Shown: one piece after another, positions 7,588-15,702 of the stretch
Layout of the letters: every line of letters starts with the position of its first letter
Numbering within the stretch: position 1 is the stretch's first letter
Source: Phenylobacterium deserti
Lineage (GTDB): Bacteria > Pseudomonadota > Alphaproteobacteria > Caulobacterales > Caulobacteraceae
Reading direction: 5' to 3'
Assembly: GCA_943332615.1 (NCBI GenBank)
Contig: CALQQB010000023.1
Coordinates: 1 to 54,604 of the forward strand
DNA: 54,604 nt
Made by a program: the position numbers and the translations under genes
Notes under the pieces: model-generated
Database searches by the model: none
Seen by the model: the letters and a program-made list of their open reading frames with translations, nothing else
Told to the model about the DNA's origin: nothing

Positions 7588-8064
7588 ATGCTGAAGAGCA
7601 CTACGGCTTCGCTGAAGCCCGCCGAGGTCGAGAAGAAGTGGATCGTGATCGACGCTCAGGACGCCGTTGTCGGCCGCCTGGCTTCGTTCATCGCCATGCG
7701 TCTTCGCGGCAAGCATCGCGCTGATTACACCCCGCACGTCGACTGCGGCGACTTCGTCGTCGTCGTGAACGCCCACAAGGTGAAGTTCACGGGCAAGAAG
7801 GCCACCAACGAGATCTACTACTGGCACACCGGCCACCCGGGCGGCGTGAAGCAGCGGACCCCGGCGCAGATCCTGGCCGGCAAGTACCCCGAGCGCGTCC
7901 TGCAGAAGGCCGTCGAGCGGATGCTGCCCAAGGAAAGCCCCCTGGCCCGCAAGCAGATGACCCATCTGCGCATCTACAATGCTCCCGAGCACCCGCACGC
8001 GGCGCAGAGCCCTGAGACCATCGCGTTCGCCGACCTGAACGCCAAGAACGTGCGGAGCGCCTGA
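7588..8064 (+). CDS. rplM: 50S ribosomal protein L13
   Basis: Large-subunit ribosomal protein. The 158-residue product from ATG 7588 has the full L13 pattern: [71 protein letters not shown] and [14 protein letters not shown] longer in-frame reading from 7474 would add 38 non-conserved residues, so it is rejected. The stop overlaps the rpsI start (TGATG), the standard rplM-rpsI operon. Confidence 0.96.
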   Translation: MLKSTTASLKPAEVEKKWIVIDAQDAVVGRLASFIAMRLRGKHRADYTPHVDCGDFVVVVNAHKVKFTGKKATNEIYYWHTGHPGGVKQRTPAQILAGKYPERVLQKAVERMLPKESPLARKQMTHLRIYNAPEHPHAAQSPETIAFADLNAKNVRSA

Positions 8065-8579
8065 TGAGCGAAGCCACCACGACCGAAGCCCCCACCGGCT
8101 TCGACGCCCTGAAGGGCATGGGGACGCAGGCGGAAGCCGTCGTCCACGAGCGCAAGGTTGACGCCCAGGGCCGCGCCTACGCGACCGGCAAGCGCAAGAA
8201 CGCCGTCGCCCGCGTCTGGATCAAGCCCGGCAAGGGTAAGGTCACGATCTACGGCGGGGACAACCCAAAGGGCAAGGAAGGCCGCGACCAGGTCGAGTAC
8301 TTCGCGCGACCGGTGCTGCGGATGATGATTGCGCAACCCTTCCAGGTTACCGACCGTGAAGGTCAATTCGACGTGGATATCACCGTCACCGGTTCGGGCC
8401 TGTCCGGCCAGGCCGGCGCGATCCGTCACGCTATTTCCAAGGCCCTGACCTACTACGAGCCGGGCCTCCGCACCCTGCTAAAGCCGCACGGCTTCCTGAC
8501 CCGCGACAGCCGCGTGGTCGAGCGGAAGAAGTACGGCAAGGCCAAGGCCCGCCGCAGCTTCCAGTTCTCGAAGCGCTAA
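8064..8579 (+). CDS. rpsI: 30S ribosomal protein S9
   Basis: Small-subunit protein whose C-terminal tail reaches the P-site tRNA. The conserved body starts at [20 protein letters not shown] (about residue 40) and ends with the typical basic tail [20 protein letters not shown]. It also has [11 protein letters not shown] and [17 protein letters not shown]. The N-terminal extension of about 38 residues ([16 protein letters not shown]) is the alphaproteobacterial form. It is coupled to rplM by a one-base overlap and ends at a strong terminator. Confidence 0.96.
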   Translation: MSEATTTEAPTGFDALKGMGTQAEAVVHERKVDAQGRAYATGKRKNAVARVWIKPGKGKVTIYGGDNPKGKEGRDQVEYFARPVLRMMIAQPFQVTDREGQFDVDITVTGSGLSGQAGAIRHAISKALTYYEPGLRTLLKPHGFLTRDSRVVERKKYGKAKARRSFQFSKR

Positions 8580-8610
8580 TCCGCGCAGCGATTACTCGCG
8601 TTTACGGATC

Positions 8611-8646
8611 AGGGCGCTTCGGGAAACCGGAGCGCCCTTTTTCTTT
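8611..8646 (+). terminator. Rho-independent terminator of rplM-rpsI
   Basis: The stem AGGGCGCTTCGG pairs with CCGGAGCGCCCT around a GAAA loop and is followed by TTTTTCTTT. It is 32 bases behind the rpsI stop and immediately before argC. It is the clearest terminator in the window. Confidence 0.92.
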
Positions 8647-8673
8647 GTGCCCACATCTTTCGGACCGAACTCC

Positions 8674-9654
8674 ATGGCCCACACAGTCTTCATCGACGGC
8701 GAAGCCGGCACCACGGGCCTGCAAATTCGCGAGCGGCTGGCGAAGCGCGTCGACCTCGAGGTGGTCTCCATCGACCCGGAGCGGCGCAAGGACGCCGGCG
8801 CCCGCGCCGAGCTGTTGAACGGCGTCGACGCGGTCGTCCTCTGCCTGCCGGACGACGCGGCCCGGGAAGCTGTCTCGATGATCACGTCCAACAGAGTGCG
8901 CGTCATCGACGCTTCCACCGCCTACCGTGTCGCGCCCGACTGGGCCTACGGCTTTGCCGAGATGTCGCCAACCCAGCGCGACACCATCCGCAATGCCACC
9001 CGGGTCTCGAACCCCGGTTGCTATCCGACTGGCTTCATCGCCCTGGTGCGCCCGCTGGTGGCCGCGGGCCTGATTCCGGCCGACTTCCCGCTGACCGTGA
9101 ACGCCATTTCCGGCTACTCCGGCGGCGGCAAGGGCCTGATCGCCGAGTTCGAGACAGGCATGGTCCCGGACAACACGGACGACGCCTTCCGCGCGTATGG
9201 CTTCACCCTGGCGCACAAGCACGCACCGGAGATGACGGTTCACACGGGGCTCGCTCAGCCGCCGGTCTTCGCGCCATCCGTCGGCCGCTACGCCCAGGGC
9301 ATGCTGGTGGAAGTCCCGATGCAGCTGTGGGCGCTGCCCGGCAAGCCGGCCCCGGCCGACCTGCACGCGGCCCTGACTGCGGCCTATGCTGGCGAGGCCT
9401 TCGTCGAGGTGGCCAGCCAGGCCGAGTGCGCCGAACTGGCCCAGGTCCGCGCCGGCGCCGCCGGCTACGTTAAGGCCCTGGACCCGCAGGCGCTGAACGG
9501 CACGAACCGCATGCGCCTGTTCGTGTTTCCCAACGCGGCGGGGACCCAGGCCCGGCTGGTGGCCATCCTCGACAACCTGGGCAAGGGCGCCTCGGGGGCG
9601 GCGGTGCAGAACCTGAACCTGATGCTGGGTCTCCCCGAGGACGCCGGGCTGTGA
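8674..9654 (+). CDS. argC: N-acetyl-gamma-glutamyl-phosphate reductase (type 2)
   Basis: NADPH-dependent third step of arginine synthesis. The 326-residue protein starts at ATG 8674, giving the family N-terminus [18 protein letters not shown] with its nucleotide-binding loop. The catalytic Cys116 sits in [10 protein letters not shown], with SGYSGGGKG and a histidine-rich HKHAPEM behind it. The short, type 2 form is usual in alphaproteobacteria, where argC follows rpsI. An alternative start at 8647 lies in the terminator tail and is unlikely. The stop overlaps the next gene by four bases (GTGA). Confidence 0.93.
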   Translation: MAHTVFIDGEAGTTGLQIRERLAKRVDLEVVSIDPERRKDAGARAELLNGVDAVVLCLPDDAAREAVSMITSNRVRVIDASTAYRVAPDWAYGFAEMSPTQRDTIRNATRVSNPGCYPTGFIALVRPLVAAGLIPADFPLTVNAISGYSGGGKGLIAEFETGMVPDNTDDAFRAYGFTLAHKHAPEMTVHTGLAQPPVFAPSVGRYAQGMLVEVPMQLWALPGKPAPADLHAALTAAYAGEAFVEVASQAECAELAQVRAGAAGYVKALDPQALNGTNRMRLFVFPNAAGTQARLVAILDNLGKGASGAAVQNLNLMLGLPEDAGL

Positions 9655-10085
9655 TCCTGCGGCCGGCAATGTTTGAGGAGGCGCCGACGCTGGGCGCTAT
9701 CCACATTCAGGCCATGCGCACACTCGCGTTCCTGCCGCAGCTGCATACGGTGGATGAGGCGATCACCTGGATGGGACATCAAGTGCTGCTGAAGGACCGC
9801 GTGTGGGTCGCCGAAGCGGACGGTGCGATCGCGGGGTACATCGCGTTCACGGAAGCGTGGATCAACCAGCTCTACGTCGATCCTGGGCGGCAAGGGCAGG
9901 GCGCGGGAAACGCGCTTCTGGCCCACGTGCTGGCCGCCGGGAGCCCGAAGCAGCTCTGGACCTTCCAGCAGAACGACCGCGCCCGGCGCTTCTATGAGGC
10001 GCGCGGTTTCCGGGCCGTAGAGTTCACCGATGGTGAGGGCAACGAGGAGAGGACCCCCGATGTCCGCTACCTATGGGAACCATGA
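9651..10085 (+). CDS. GNAT family N-acetyltransferase
   Basis: A 144-residue GNAT acetyltransferase starting at GTG 9651, which overlaps the argC stop. The acetyl-CoA loop is [18 protein letters not shown] (motif A), followed by [20 protein letters not shown] (motif B). The substrate is unknown; this group acts on small molecules or protein N-termini. The coupling to argC does not by itself make it an arginine enzyme. Confidence 0.87.
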   Translation: MILRPAMFEEAPTLGAIHIQAMRTLAFLPQLHTVDEAITWMGHQVLLKDRVWVAEADGAIAGYIAFTEAWINQLYVDPGRQGQGAGNALLAHVLAAGSPKQLWTFQQNDRARRFYEARGFRAVEFTDGEGNEERTPDVRYLWEP

Positions 10086-10132
10086 CTTCGGCGTGACTTG
10101 CATCCGCCCCGCCTGGGAGGCGTAATTCGGCC

Positions 10133-10648
10133 ATGAGCAACAGCGAATCTGCCCCCATGACCACCCTCGATCGACGCGGTTTTCTGTCCGCGGCCTCCAT
10201 CCTCGCCCTGGCAGCCCCGGACTTGGCTCTGGCCGCTGCGCCGGACGCCTACGCCGCCTCACCGTTCCGCAAGCTGGCCGACGCCGACTGGCGCAAGAGG
10301 CTACCGGCCGCGAGCTACCTGGTTCTGCGCCAGGAGGACACCGAACGTCCCGGCTCCAGCGCGCTGCTGAAGGAACACCGCAAGGGGACTTTTGTCTGCC
10401 TCGGCTGCGACCTGCCGCTGTTCAAGTCGGACACCAAGTACGAGAGCGGCACCGGCTGGCCCAGCTTCTTCCAGGCGATCCCGGGCGCCGTGTCGTCCAA
10501 GACCGACTACAAGATCGGCGTCGCCCGCAACGAGTACCACTGCGCCCAATGCCTGGGCCACCAGGGCCACGTCTTCGAGGACGGCCCGCGGCCCACCGGC
10601 CTCCGCTACTGCAACAACGGCGTCGCGATTCGGTTCATCCCGACATAA
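10133..10648 (+). CDS. msrB: Exported peptide-methionine (R)-S-oxide reductase
   Basis: Repairs R-methionine sulfoxide in proteins. The 171-residue protein has a twin-arginine signal (DRRGFLSAASILALAA, Arg14-Arg15) followed by a cleavage region near AAAPDAYA, so the enzyme should act in the periplasm. Zn-binding pairs are Cys89/Cys92 and Cys137/Cys140, and the catalytic Cys160 is in LRYCNNGV. The GTGWPSF motif is intact. ATG 10157 is an alternative start that still keeps the Tat motif. Most MsrB proteins are cytosolic, so the export is worth noting; see findings. Confidence 0.92.
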   Translation: MSNSESAPMTTLDRRGFLSAASILALAAPDLALAAAPDAYAASPFRKLADADWRKRLPAASYLVLRQEDTERPGSSALLKEHRKGTFVCLGCDLPLFKSDTKYESGTGWPSFFQAIPGAVSSKTDYKIGVARNEYHCAQCLGHQGHVFEDGPRPTGLRYCNNGVAIRFIPT

Positions 10649-10669
10649 GGGGGCCGCCGGCCCGCGCTG

Positions 10670-11506
10670 CTACGTCTTGGCGCCCTTTGCCACCGGTGAC
10701 GGGGAAGGCGAGGGCGAGGTGCTGTCCAGGGACTGATCGCCTTGCCGTATCTTGCCGGCGCCGGAAATCTCAGTTTCCAGCTTGCCCGGCCGTGTCAGGA
10801 GCCGCACGTCGCCCATCCCTGTGACATCGATCCTGGCCCAGTCGGTGGGGGCGATGGTGGCGTCGGCGGCGCCGGAGATATCAACGTTGGCGCCCTTGGT
10901 CTTCAGGGCGCCGAGATCGGCATCGCCACTGCCTGAGATATCCAGATTGAGCTCATCGGTCTCGCCGCTGACCTTTACGTCGCTGTCGCCGGAGACGTCG
11001 AGACGCAGCCGGGCCTGCTTGTAGCCCTCAATCTCCAGGCTGTTCATCCCCGAGACGTCGAAGGCGCTGATGTTCGGCGCGCGGATGACGATCGTCAGCT
11101 TCGGCAGCCAGTTGTGCCGGAAGTTGCGGTCGTAGCGGATGCTGTCGCCTTCAATCACCACGTGGTCGAGCGCGCGTTGTGGCCCGGTGATCTGCACGGA
11201 GCCTGCGCCGGCCGTCTGGATGTAGCGGACGTCGGCGGCCAGATCGAGGTCGAGGCGCTCGGCGCCGCTCCAGGCCAGATTGCGGTTCGCGCTGGGCCCG
11301 CCGCCGTCGGCCCAGCGGTTTTCGTCGTCGCGACCGCCATGGCCATGGCGATGGTCGCTCCAGCCCCAGTTCCAGCTCTTGTCGTTGGCGAGATTCCAGC
11401 CGCCGCGGGCGATGGCGTCCGGCCCGCCGATGGCGACGGCGGCGGCCAGGGTCCCGACGCTGAGCACGAACCCGGCGGCGGCGATCATGATGAGGACACG
11501 GATCAT
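10670..11506 (-). CDS. Exported DUF2807 (GIN domain) protein
   Basis: A 278-residue protein with an N-terminal membrane anchor or signal peptide (MIRVLIMIAAAGFVLSVGTL) and a repetitive beta-helix of the DUF2807/GIN type. It shows repeated strands of the kind SGMNSLEIEG, VSGDSDVKVSGE, DISGSGDADLG, DISGAADATI and VTGMGDVRL. A His/Gly/Asp-rich segment near residues 50-66 (HRHGHGGRDD) could bind metal. The C-terminus is a Ser-Pro repeat (TSPSPSPSP). It is the last gene of a PadR-DUF1700-DUF2807 cassette, 24 bases behind DUF1700. The function is unknown; an envelope role is inferred. Confidence 0.85.
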   Translation of the reverse strand: MIRVLIMIAAAGFVLSVGTLAAAVAIGGPDAIARGGWNLANDKSWNWGWSDHRHGHGGRDDENRWADGGGPSANRNLAWSGAERLDLDLAADVRYIQTAGAGSVQITGPQRALDHVVIEGDSIRYDRNFRHNWLPKLTIVIRAPNISAFDVSGMNSLEIEGYKQARLRLDVSGDSDVKVSGETDELNLDISGSGDADLGALKTKGANVDISGAADATIAPTDWARIDVTGMGDVRLLTRPGKLETEISGAGKIRQGDQSLDSTSPSPSPSPVAKGAKT

Positions 11507-11530
11507 GGCTTCAAGCCTCCCTGGCGTTCG

Positions 11531-12091
11531 TTAGGATTCGAGGGCCGGCTTCAGCAGCCGGTAGTGGAGCCGTCCGTACCAGACGAGCGCGTTCATCAGC
11601 CCGATGGAGACGATGGTCAGGATCGCGCCGCCGGAGGCTGAACCGGCCATTATGCCGATGCCGGCGAGGACCGCGGCGGCGGGGCCGCCGGGCGGGTCGG
11701 CGAAGGGTCCTGCCGCAAGCAGGAAGGTGCCTACGAAGAACATCACCACCACGGCCACGAACAGGCCGAAGATCGTCGCGGCCACACCCATAAGGATCGG
11801 CAGCAGGATCAGGATGTCGAGGGCGCCCAGGCCCAGAACCGCGAAGACGGCGGAGGCGGCTGAAGACGGCGTGCGCTCCTCCCGCCAGCGGGTCATGGTG
11901 CTCTCGGCGCGGATCTCGCGGGCCAACCGGTCGGGATTACCCAGGGCGGCGGCCACCTCGTCTTCGCTCCGCCCGGCGGAGGCGCCATCGGCGAAGTGGG
12001 CCTCGTAGTCTGAGATCACATCGATCACGGTCTGCGGGGGCAGGCCGCGCAGGCCTTCCCTCAGCCGGGCCATGAAAGCCTGGCGCGTCAT
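11531..12091 (-). CDS. DUF1700 (HAAS domain) membrane protein
   Basis: A 186-residue protein whose N-terminal 75 residues form the HAAS/DUF1700 helical domain (DYEAHFADGASAGRSEDEVA, LGNPDRLAREIR). This is followed by at least three hydrophobic helices (AVFAVLGLGALDILILLPIL, GLFVAVVVMFFVGTFLLAAG and GAILTIVSIGLMNALVWYG). HAAS domains are thought to transmit signals between PadR regulators and membrane proteins. Its start overlaps padR by four bases, so the two are tightly coupled. Confidence 0.87.
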   Translation of the reverse strand: MTRQAFMARLREGLRGLPPQTVIDVISDYEAHFADGASAGRSEDEVAAALGNPDRLAREIRAESTMTRWREERTPSSAASAVFAVLGLGALDILILLPILMGVAATIFGLFVAVVVMFFVGTFLLAAGPFADPPGGPAAAVLAGIGIMAGSASGGAILTIVSIGLMNALVWYGRLHYRLLKPALES

Positions 12092-12414
12092 TTCACCCCT
12101 CCAAGAATGATCTCGACGGCCCCGGAGAACGACTTCCAGGCCATCTGCTGGTTTTCGAAGCTCTTCTTTCCGGCGTCGGACAGCCGGTAATACTTGCGCG
12201 GCGGACCTTCCTTGCTCTCAACGAGATAGGTCTCGACGAGGCGATCGGACTGCAGCCGGCGCATGAGCGGATAGATGGTGCCTTCGCCCATCCCGATCGC
12301 ATCGGCCAGGCGACTGGCGATCTCGTAGGCGTAGCTGTCATGCTGGTGGAGCAGGGCTAGAACACAGAGTTCGAGAGCCCCTTTCTTCAGCTGGATTTCA
12401 ATGGCCTCGGGCAC
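12088..12414 (-). CDS. PadR family transcriptional regulator
   Basis: A 108-residue PadR-type winged-helix repressor. Start GTG 12414 is preferred because AGGAGG (12423-12428) lies 8 bases before it and the protein then begins right before the conserved IQLKKGALELCVLALLH helix. An upstream in-frame start at 12480 would lie inside the operator. Further motifs are DSYAYEIASRLADAI, EGTIYPLMRRLQSD and GPPRKYYRLSDAGKK (the wing). It is the first gene of the cassette and likely regulates itself through the tandem repeat at 12448-12475. Confidence 0.92.
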   Translation of the reverse strand: MPEAIEIQLKKGALELCVLALLHQHDSYAYEIASRLADAIGMGEGTIYPLMRRLQSDRLVETYLVESKEGPPRKYYRLSDAGKKSFENQQMAWKSFSGAVEIILGGVK

Positions 12415-12439
12415 GTCTTGCGCCTCCTCGCTGACCCAG

Positions 12440-12475
12440 TGAGTACGGCAAGGTAGTGATCGGTGCAAGGTACTG
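12440..12475 (-). promoter_or_regulatory. padR promoter with tandem operator repeats
   Basis: On the minus strand, CAGTACCTTGC (12465-12475) and CACTACCTTGC (12448-12458) repeat at a 17-base period. Between and across them a promoter can be read: TTGCAC (12463-12468), 17 bases, TACTCA (12440-12445). The -35 box lies inside the first repeat and the second repeat fills the spacer, which fits repression by PadR. The arrangement is seen directly; the PadR binding is inferred. Confidence 0.55.
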
Positions 12476-12486
12476 TGCATTAAACG

Positions 12487-13025
12487 TTAGTAACGAAACG
12501 CAAAGTCGCGCAGAGGGACCTCGTGGCGTTCTGAGGCGAGGGCCCTGGTCATCAACGGGCAGACACCAGCGCGATGGAACGGCGTGATAGCCCCGAGATA
12601 CAGCCGACCGAACAGGTTGTGGACGTTGCAGATGATGGAGACCGCGACGCGGGCCCCGTCGGCCGATTTCAAGATGGAAAGCCGGAAGTCCATACGGCCG
12701 TTGTCGCGCCCGGCGATCAGCTCCCGGTCGGTGATGGCGAAAATGGGCCAGGGGCCGATCTTGTCACCCACCTTATAGGGGCCGGCGATCCGGGGCAGGA
12801 TCTCTGCCACGCTCTGAACCTCGAGACCGCTGAGCCCCCCACCGCCCAGTTGCGGGTGATCAGCAACAGCTTCATGTCCAAGGGATGGTGACCGAACACC
12901 GCGGCGAACAACTCGACCATGCCAAGGTCACGCCGCAGTGGGGCCCGGTATGCGTCCTTGAAGGCGGCGGTTTCAACGGCGCGGCGATCCAGCCCGCTCT
13001 CGCCGGGCGTTTCGCACGCTACCAC
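12487..13025 (-). pseudogene. DUF2867 protein gene interrupted by a one-base frameshift
   Basis: The first part (from GTG 13025) reads ETAAFKDAYRAPL and LDMKLLLITRNW. The second part in another frame reads VAEILPRIAGPYKVGDKIGP and so on to the stop at 12487, matching the DUF2867 C-terminus (WPIFAITDRELIAGRDN, MDFRLSI, CNVHNLFGRLYL). Adding one G to the run of six (plus-strand C run 12835-12840) joins them as RNWAVGGLSGLEVQSVAEIL, a normal DUF2867 junction, for about 180 residues. It is 8 bases behind phaC on the same strand. It could be a true mutation, a slippage site or an assembly error. The function of the family is unknown. Confidence 0.8.
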
Positions 13026-13032
13026 CGTGGCC

Positions 13033-15024
13033 CTAGCTCTTCACCTTCACATAGGTCCCCGGCGCATCACCCAGCGGCTTCAATGGGCCCTTTGCCGGGT
13101 CGCGGGCCGGGATCAGCTTGCCGGAGCGAGCCTTCAGCCAACCGGCCCAGTGCGGCCACCATGAGCCCGCCGCCTCGACCGCGCCGGCCTGCCAGTCTTC
13201 GAGCGAGGCGGGCAGGGCGTCGTTGGTCCAGTGCTGATACTTGTTGGCCACCGGGGCGTTGATCACGCCGGCGATATGGCCCGAACCGGCCATGGTGAAG
13301 GTGGTCGGCCCACCGAACAGCTTCGCGCCCTTGTAGACCGAGCGGGCGGGCGCGATGTGGTCCTCTTTCGAGGACTGCACGTAGATCGGAACCTTCACCT
13401 TCGAGAGGTCGATCTGCACGCCGTCCAGCGTCAGTTCGCCCTTGGCCATGGCGTTATCGCCGTAGAACCGGCGCAGGTAGAAGGTGTGAAGCGTCTTGGG
13501 CATCCGTGTCTGGTCGGAGTTCCAGAACAGCAGGTCGAAAGGCTTCGGTTCCTTCCCCATCAGGTAATTGTTCACGAAGAATGACCAGATCAGGTCGTTG
13601 CCGCGCAGCGCATTGAACGTGTCGGCCATGGTCTGGCCAGAAAGCACCCCGCCGCCCTGATCCATCTTGGCTTCCAGGTCTTTCAGCCAGTCCTCGTTGG
13701 TGAACAGCAGCAGGTCGCCGGCTTCCGAGAAATCCTGCTGCGCGGCGAAGAAGGTGGCCGAGCCGATCGAGGTATCCCCTTTGACCGCCATGTGGGCCAG
13801 GGTCGCCGACAGCAAGGTGCCGCCGATGCAGTAGCCGACGGTGTTCACCTGATCGACGCCGGCCTGTTTGCAGGCCGCGCCGACGCCCTCGTAGATGCCC
13901 TGGCGCATGTAGTCTTCGAAGGTCTTGGTGGCCAGGCTGGCGTCCGGGTTCACCCATGACGCCACGAACACCGTGATCCCCTGGCTGGCCAGCCAGCGGA
14001 TCAGCGAGTTCTCCGGCCGCAGGTCCATGATGTAGAATTTGTTGATCCACGGAGGGAAGATCATCAGCGGGATCTCGTAGACCTGCTCGGTCGATGGCGA
14101 GAACTGCAGCAGCTCAATGATTTCGTTGCGAAACACCACCTTACCGGGCGCGGTGGCGACATTCTCGCCGATCTTGAACATGTCGTAGTCGGTCTGGGCG
14201 ATCGACAGGGCGCCACCGCCACGGTTCAGATCCGCCTGGAAGTTCTCCATGCCCTTGACCAGGCTGGCGCCGCCGGTGGCCATCACTTCGCGCAGCGCCG
14301 TGGGGTTCGAGGCCAGGAAGTTCGACGGCGAGAAGGCGTCGGTAAGCATCTTCATGAAGAACTCGACCCGGCGCTTCTCCAGTGGATCGACGCCGTCTAC
14401 CTCGGCCACCATGCCGTTCAGGAAGTTGGCGGTGAGCAGGTAGGACTGTTTGATCGCGTCGAAGACGGGATTGTCGCTCCAGTCCGGATCGGCGAATCGC
14501 TTGTCGCCCTTGGCCGGCGCCACGACCGGATCGGGCGTTTCGCCGCCGGCGCGGCGCGCGGTGGATTGCCACAGGTCGAGGTAACGGGAGAACAGCTCAC
14601 CCTGGGCCCGCATCATCCGGTCGGGCTGGGCGGCCAGGCGGCCCATCACCTGAGTGAGCGCGGGGCCGACGTGGAAGGGGTCGGAAGACAGGGCCGCGGG
14701 GCGGTCAGCCTGCCGCAGCGCCATCTCGGCGATCGCGCCCTGGGCGGTCAGCGCCGCGCGGGCCAGATTCATCGACAGCTGCTCGATCTGGCCGCGCTGA
14801 TCGCCGGTTAAGGCACTGGTGTCGAAGGCCGGCATACGGGGCAGGTCGCTCGTCGCGGGGGTCGGCTTCGACGCGGAAGGCGGCTCGACCGTGAAGGACT
14901 TGGCCTCGGGCGCGGCGGCCTCTGGCGTGGCCTTCAACGCAGCCTTGGCGGCCGATTTCTTGCCCGACTTGGCGCCGGTCTTCTTCACCTTGGCCTTGGG
15001 CGGGCCCGCGGTTTGCTCGCTCAT
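13033..15024 (-). CDS. phaC: Class I poly(R)-hydroxyalkanoate synthase
   Basis: Polymerises 3-hydroxyacyl-CoA into PHA granules. The 663-residue protein carries the lipase-like box GYCIGG with nucleophile Cys399, a catalytic Asp in VQSSKEDHIAP and His in MAGSGHIAGVINAP. The body is class I (PhaC N-terminal WSDNPVFDAIKQSYL, PWINKFYIMDLRPENSLIRW). Unlike most relatives it has an N-terminal Lys/Ala-rich extension of about 45 residues (KVKKTGAKSGKKSAAKAALK), which resembles histone H1-like or phasin tails and may bind DNA or the granule. A GGAGG site lies 6 bases before ATG 15024. No phaA, phaB or phasin gene is nearby. Confidence 0.94.
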   Translation of the reverse strand: MSEQTAGPPKAKVKKTGAKSGKKSAAKAALKATPEAAAPEAKSFTVEPPSASKPTPATSDLPRMPAFDTSALTGDQRGQIEQLSMNLARAALTAQGAIAEMALRQADRPAALSSDPFHVGPALTQVMGRLAAQPDRMMRAQGELFSRYLDLWQSTARRAGGETPDPVVAPAKGDKRFADPDWSDNPVFDAIKQSYLLTANFLNGMVAEVDGVDPLEKRRVEFFMKMLTDAFSPSNFLASNPTALREVMATGGASLVKGMENFQADLNRGGGALSIAQTDYDMFKIGENVATAPGKVVFRNEIIELLQFSPSTEQVYEIPLMIFPPWINKFYIMDLRPENSLIRWLASQGITVFVASWVNPDASLATKTFEDYMRQGIYEGVGAACKQAGVDQVNTVGYCIGGTLLSATLAHMAVKGDTSIGSATFFAAQQDFSEAGDLLLFTNEDWLKDLEAKMDQGGGVLSGQTMADTFNALRGNDLIWSFFVNNYLMGKEPKPFDLLFWNSDQTRMPKTLHTFYLRRFYGDNAMAKGELTLDGVQIDLSKVKVPIYVQSSKEDHIAPARSVYKGAKLFGGPTTFTMAGSGHIAGVINAPVANKYQHWTNDALPASLEDWQAGAVEAAGSWWPHWAGWLKARSGKLIPARDPAKGPLKPLGDAPGTYVKVKS

Positions 15025-15100
15025 CTCGTCCTCCAGAACGGCGCCTTTGACGCTCGCGCTCTTTCGCCGTCAGCGATGATCGCATAAGACCTTGCCGCAA

Positions 15101-15544
15101 ATGAACGTCCCGCGCCCGCTTTTTCCGATCGTCGCCAGAACAGCCGCCGGCCTCATCGTCGCCGCGGGGGGCTTGGCCCTGAATGGCTGTGTGGGCAATC
15201 CGTTCGGCGAAAACAAGGTGGATTTGGCCTCGCCGGTGGCGGCCGAGGTGGCGAATCTGTCTCGCCAGAACGGCAAACTCCCGACCTTCGCCAGCATTCC
15301 CAACCCGCCCAAGGATCTGCGGCCGGCGCCGCAATACGGTCGCGACGCGCGCGCCGCCGCCGCCGCGGCCGCCGATCTGATCGCGGCAACCGAGCCTGGC
15401 GCCTGGACCCTGAAGGACACCGAGGCTTTCGCGGCCGCCGCTCGCAAGAATGCGGGCCCGGCCCTGGAGCCGGCGAATCCCGCCGACGCCGAGGCCTTCG
15501 CCCGGGAGTTGCGCGAGCGAGCTACGCCGCCTCCGCCGCGCTGA
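15101..15544 (+). CDS. Hypothetical lipoprotein
   Basis: A 147-residue protein with a lipoprotein signal: basic start, hydrophobic IVARTAAGLIVAAGGLA and lipobox LNGC (Cys30). The mature part is Ala-rich, with PKDLRPAPQYGRDARAAAAA and two helix-prone stretches, and ends in TPPPPR. I do not recognise a domain. ATG 15101 is preferred to TTG 15092 because it keeps a short basic n-region. It is divergent from phaC, sharing only 76 bases with it. Confidence 0.7.
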   Translation: MNVPRPLFPIVARTAAGLIVAAGGLALNGCVGNPFGENKVDLASPVAAEVANLSRQNGKLPTFASIPNPPKDLRPAPQYGRDARAAAAAAADLIAATEPGAWTLKDTEAFAAAARKNAGPALEPANPADAEAFARELRERATPPPPR

Positions 15545-15619
15545 CGCCCCCGGTCGCCCCCGCGACCGTGCTGGCTTCATCCGCTCGGAGGCGTAAAAAC
15601 CCGCAAAGCCGGCTTGGCG

Positions 15620-15636
15620 GACTCTGCCCCAGAGTC
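15620..15636. promoter_or_regulatory. Perfect inverted repeat upstream of alaC-hom
   Basis: GACTCTG-CCC-CAGAGTC, a 7-bp perfect palindrome with a three-base centre, lies 67 bases before the alaC start in a 158-base gap. It has no T run, so it is more likely a protein-binding site than a terminator. Confidence 0.35.
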
Positions 15637-15702
15637 TATCGAAGCCTCACCTCAGCTCGCAGATCAGCCGCAAGGGCGCTTAGCGGCGAAAGAGCTTCAT
15701 AG

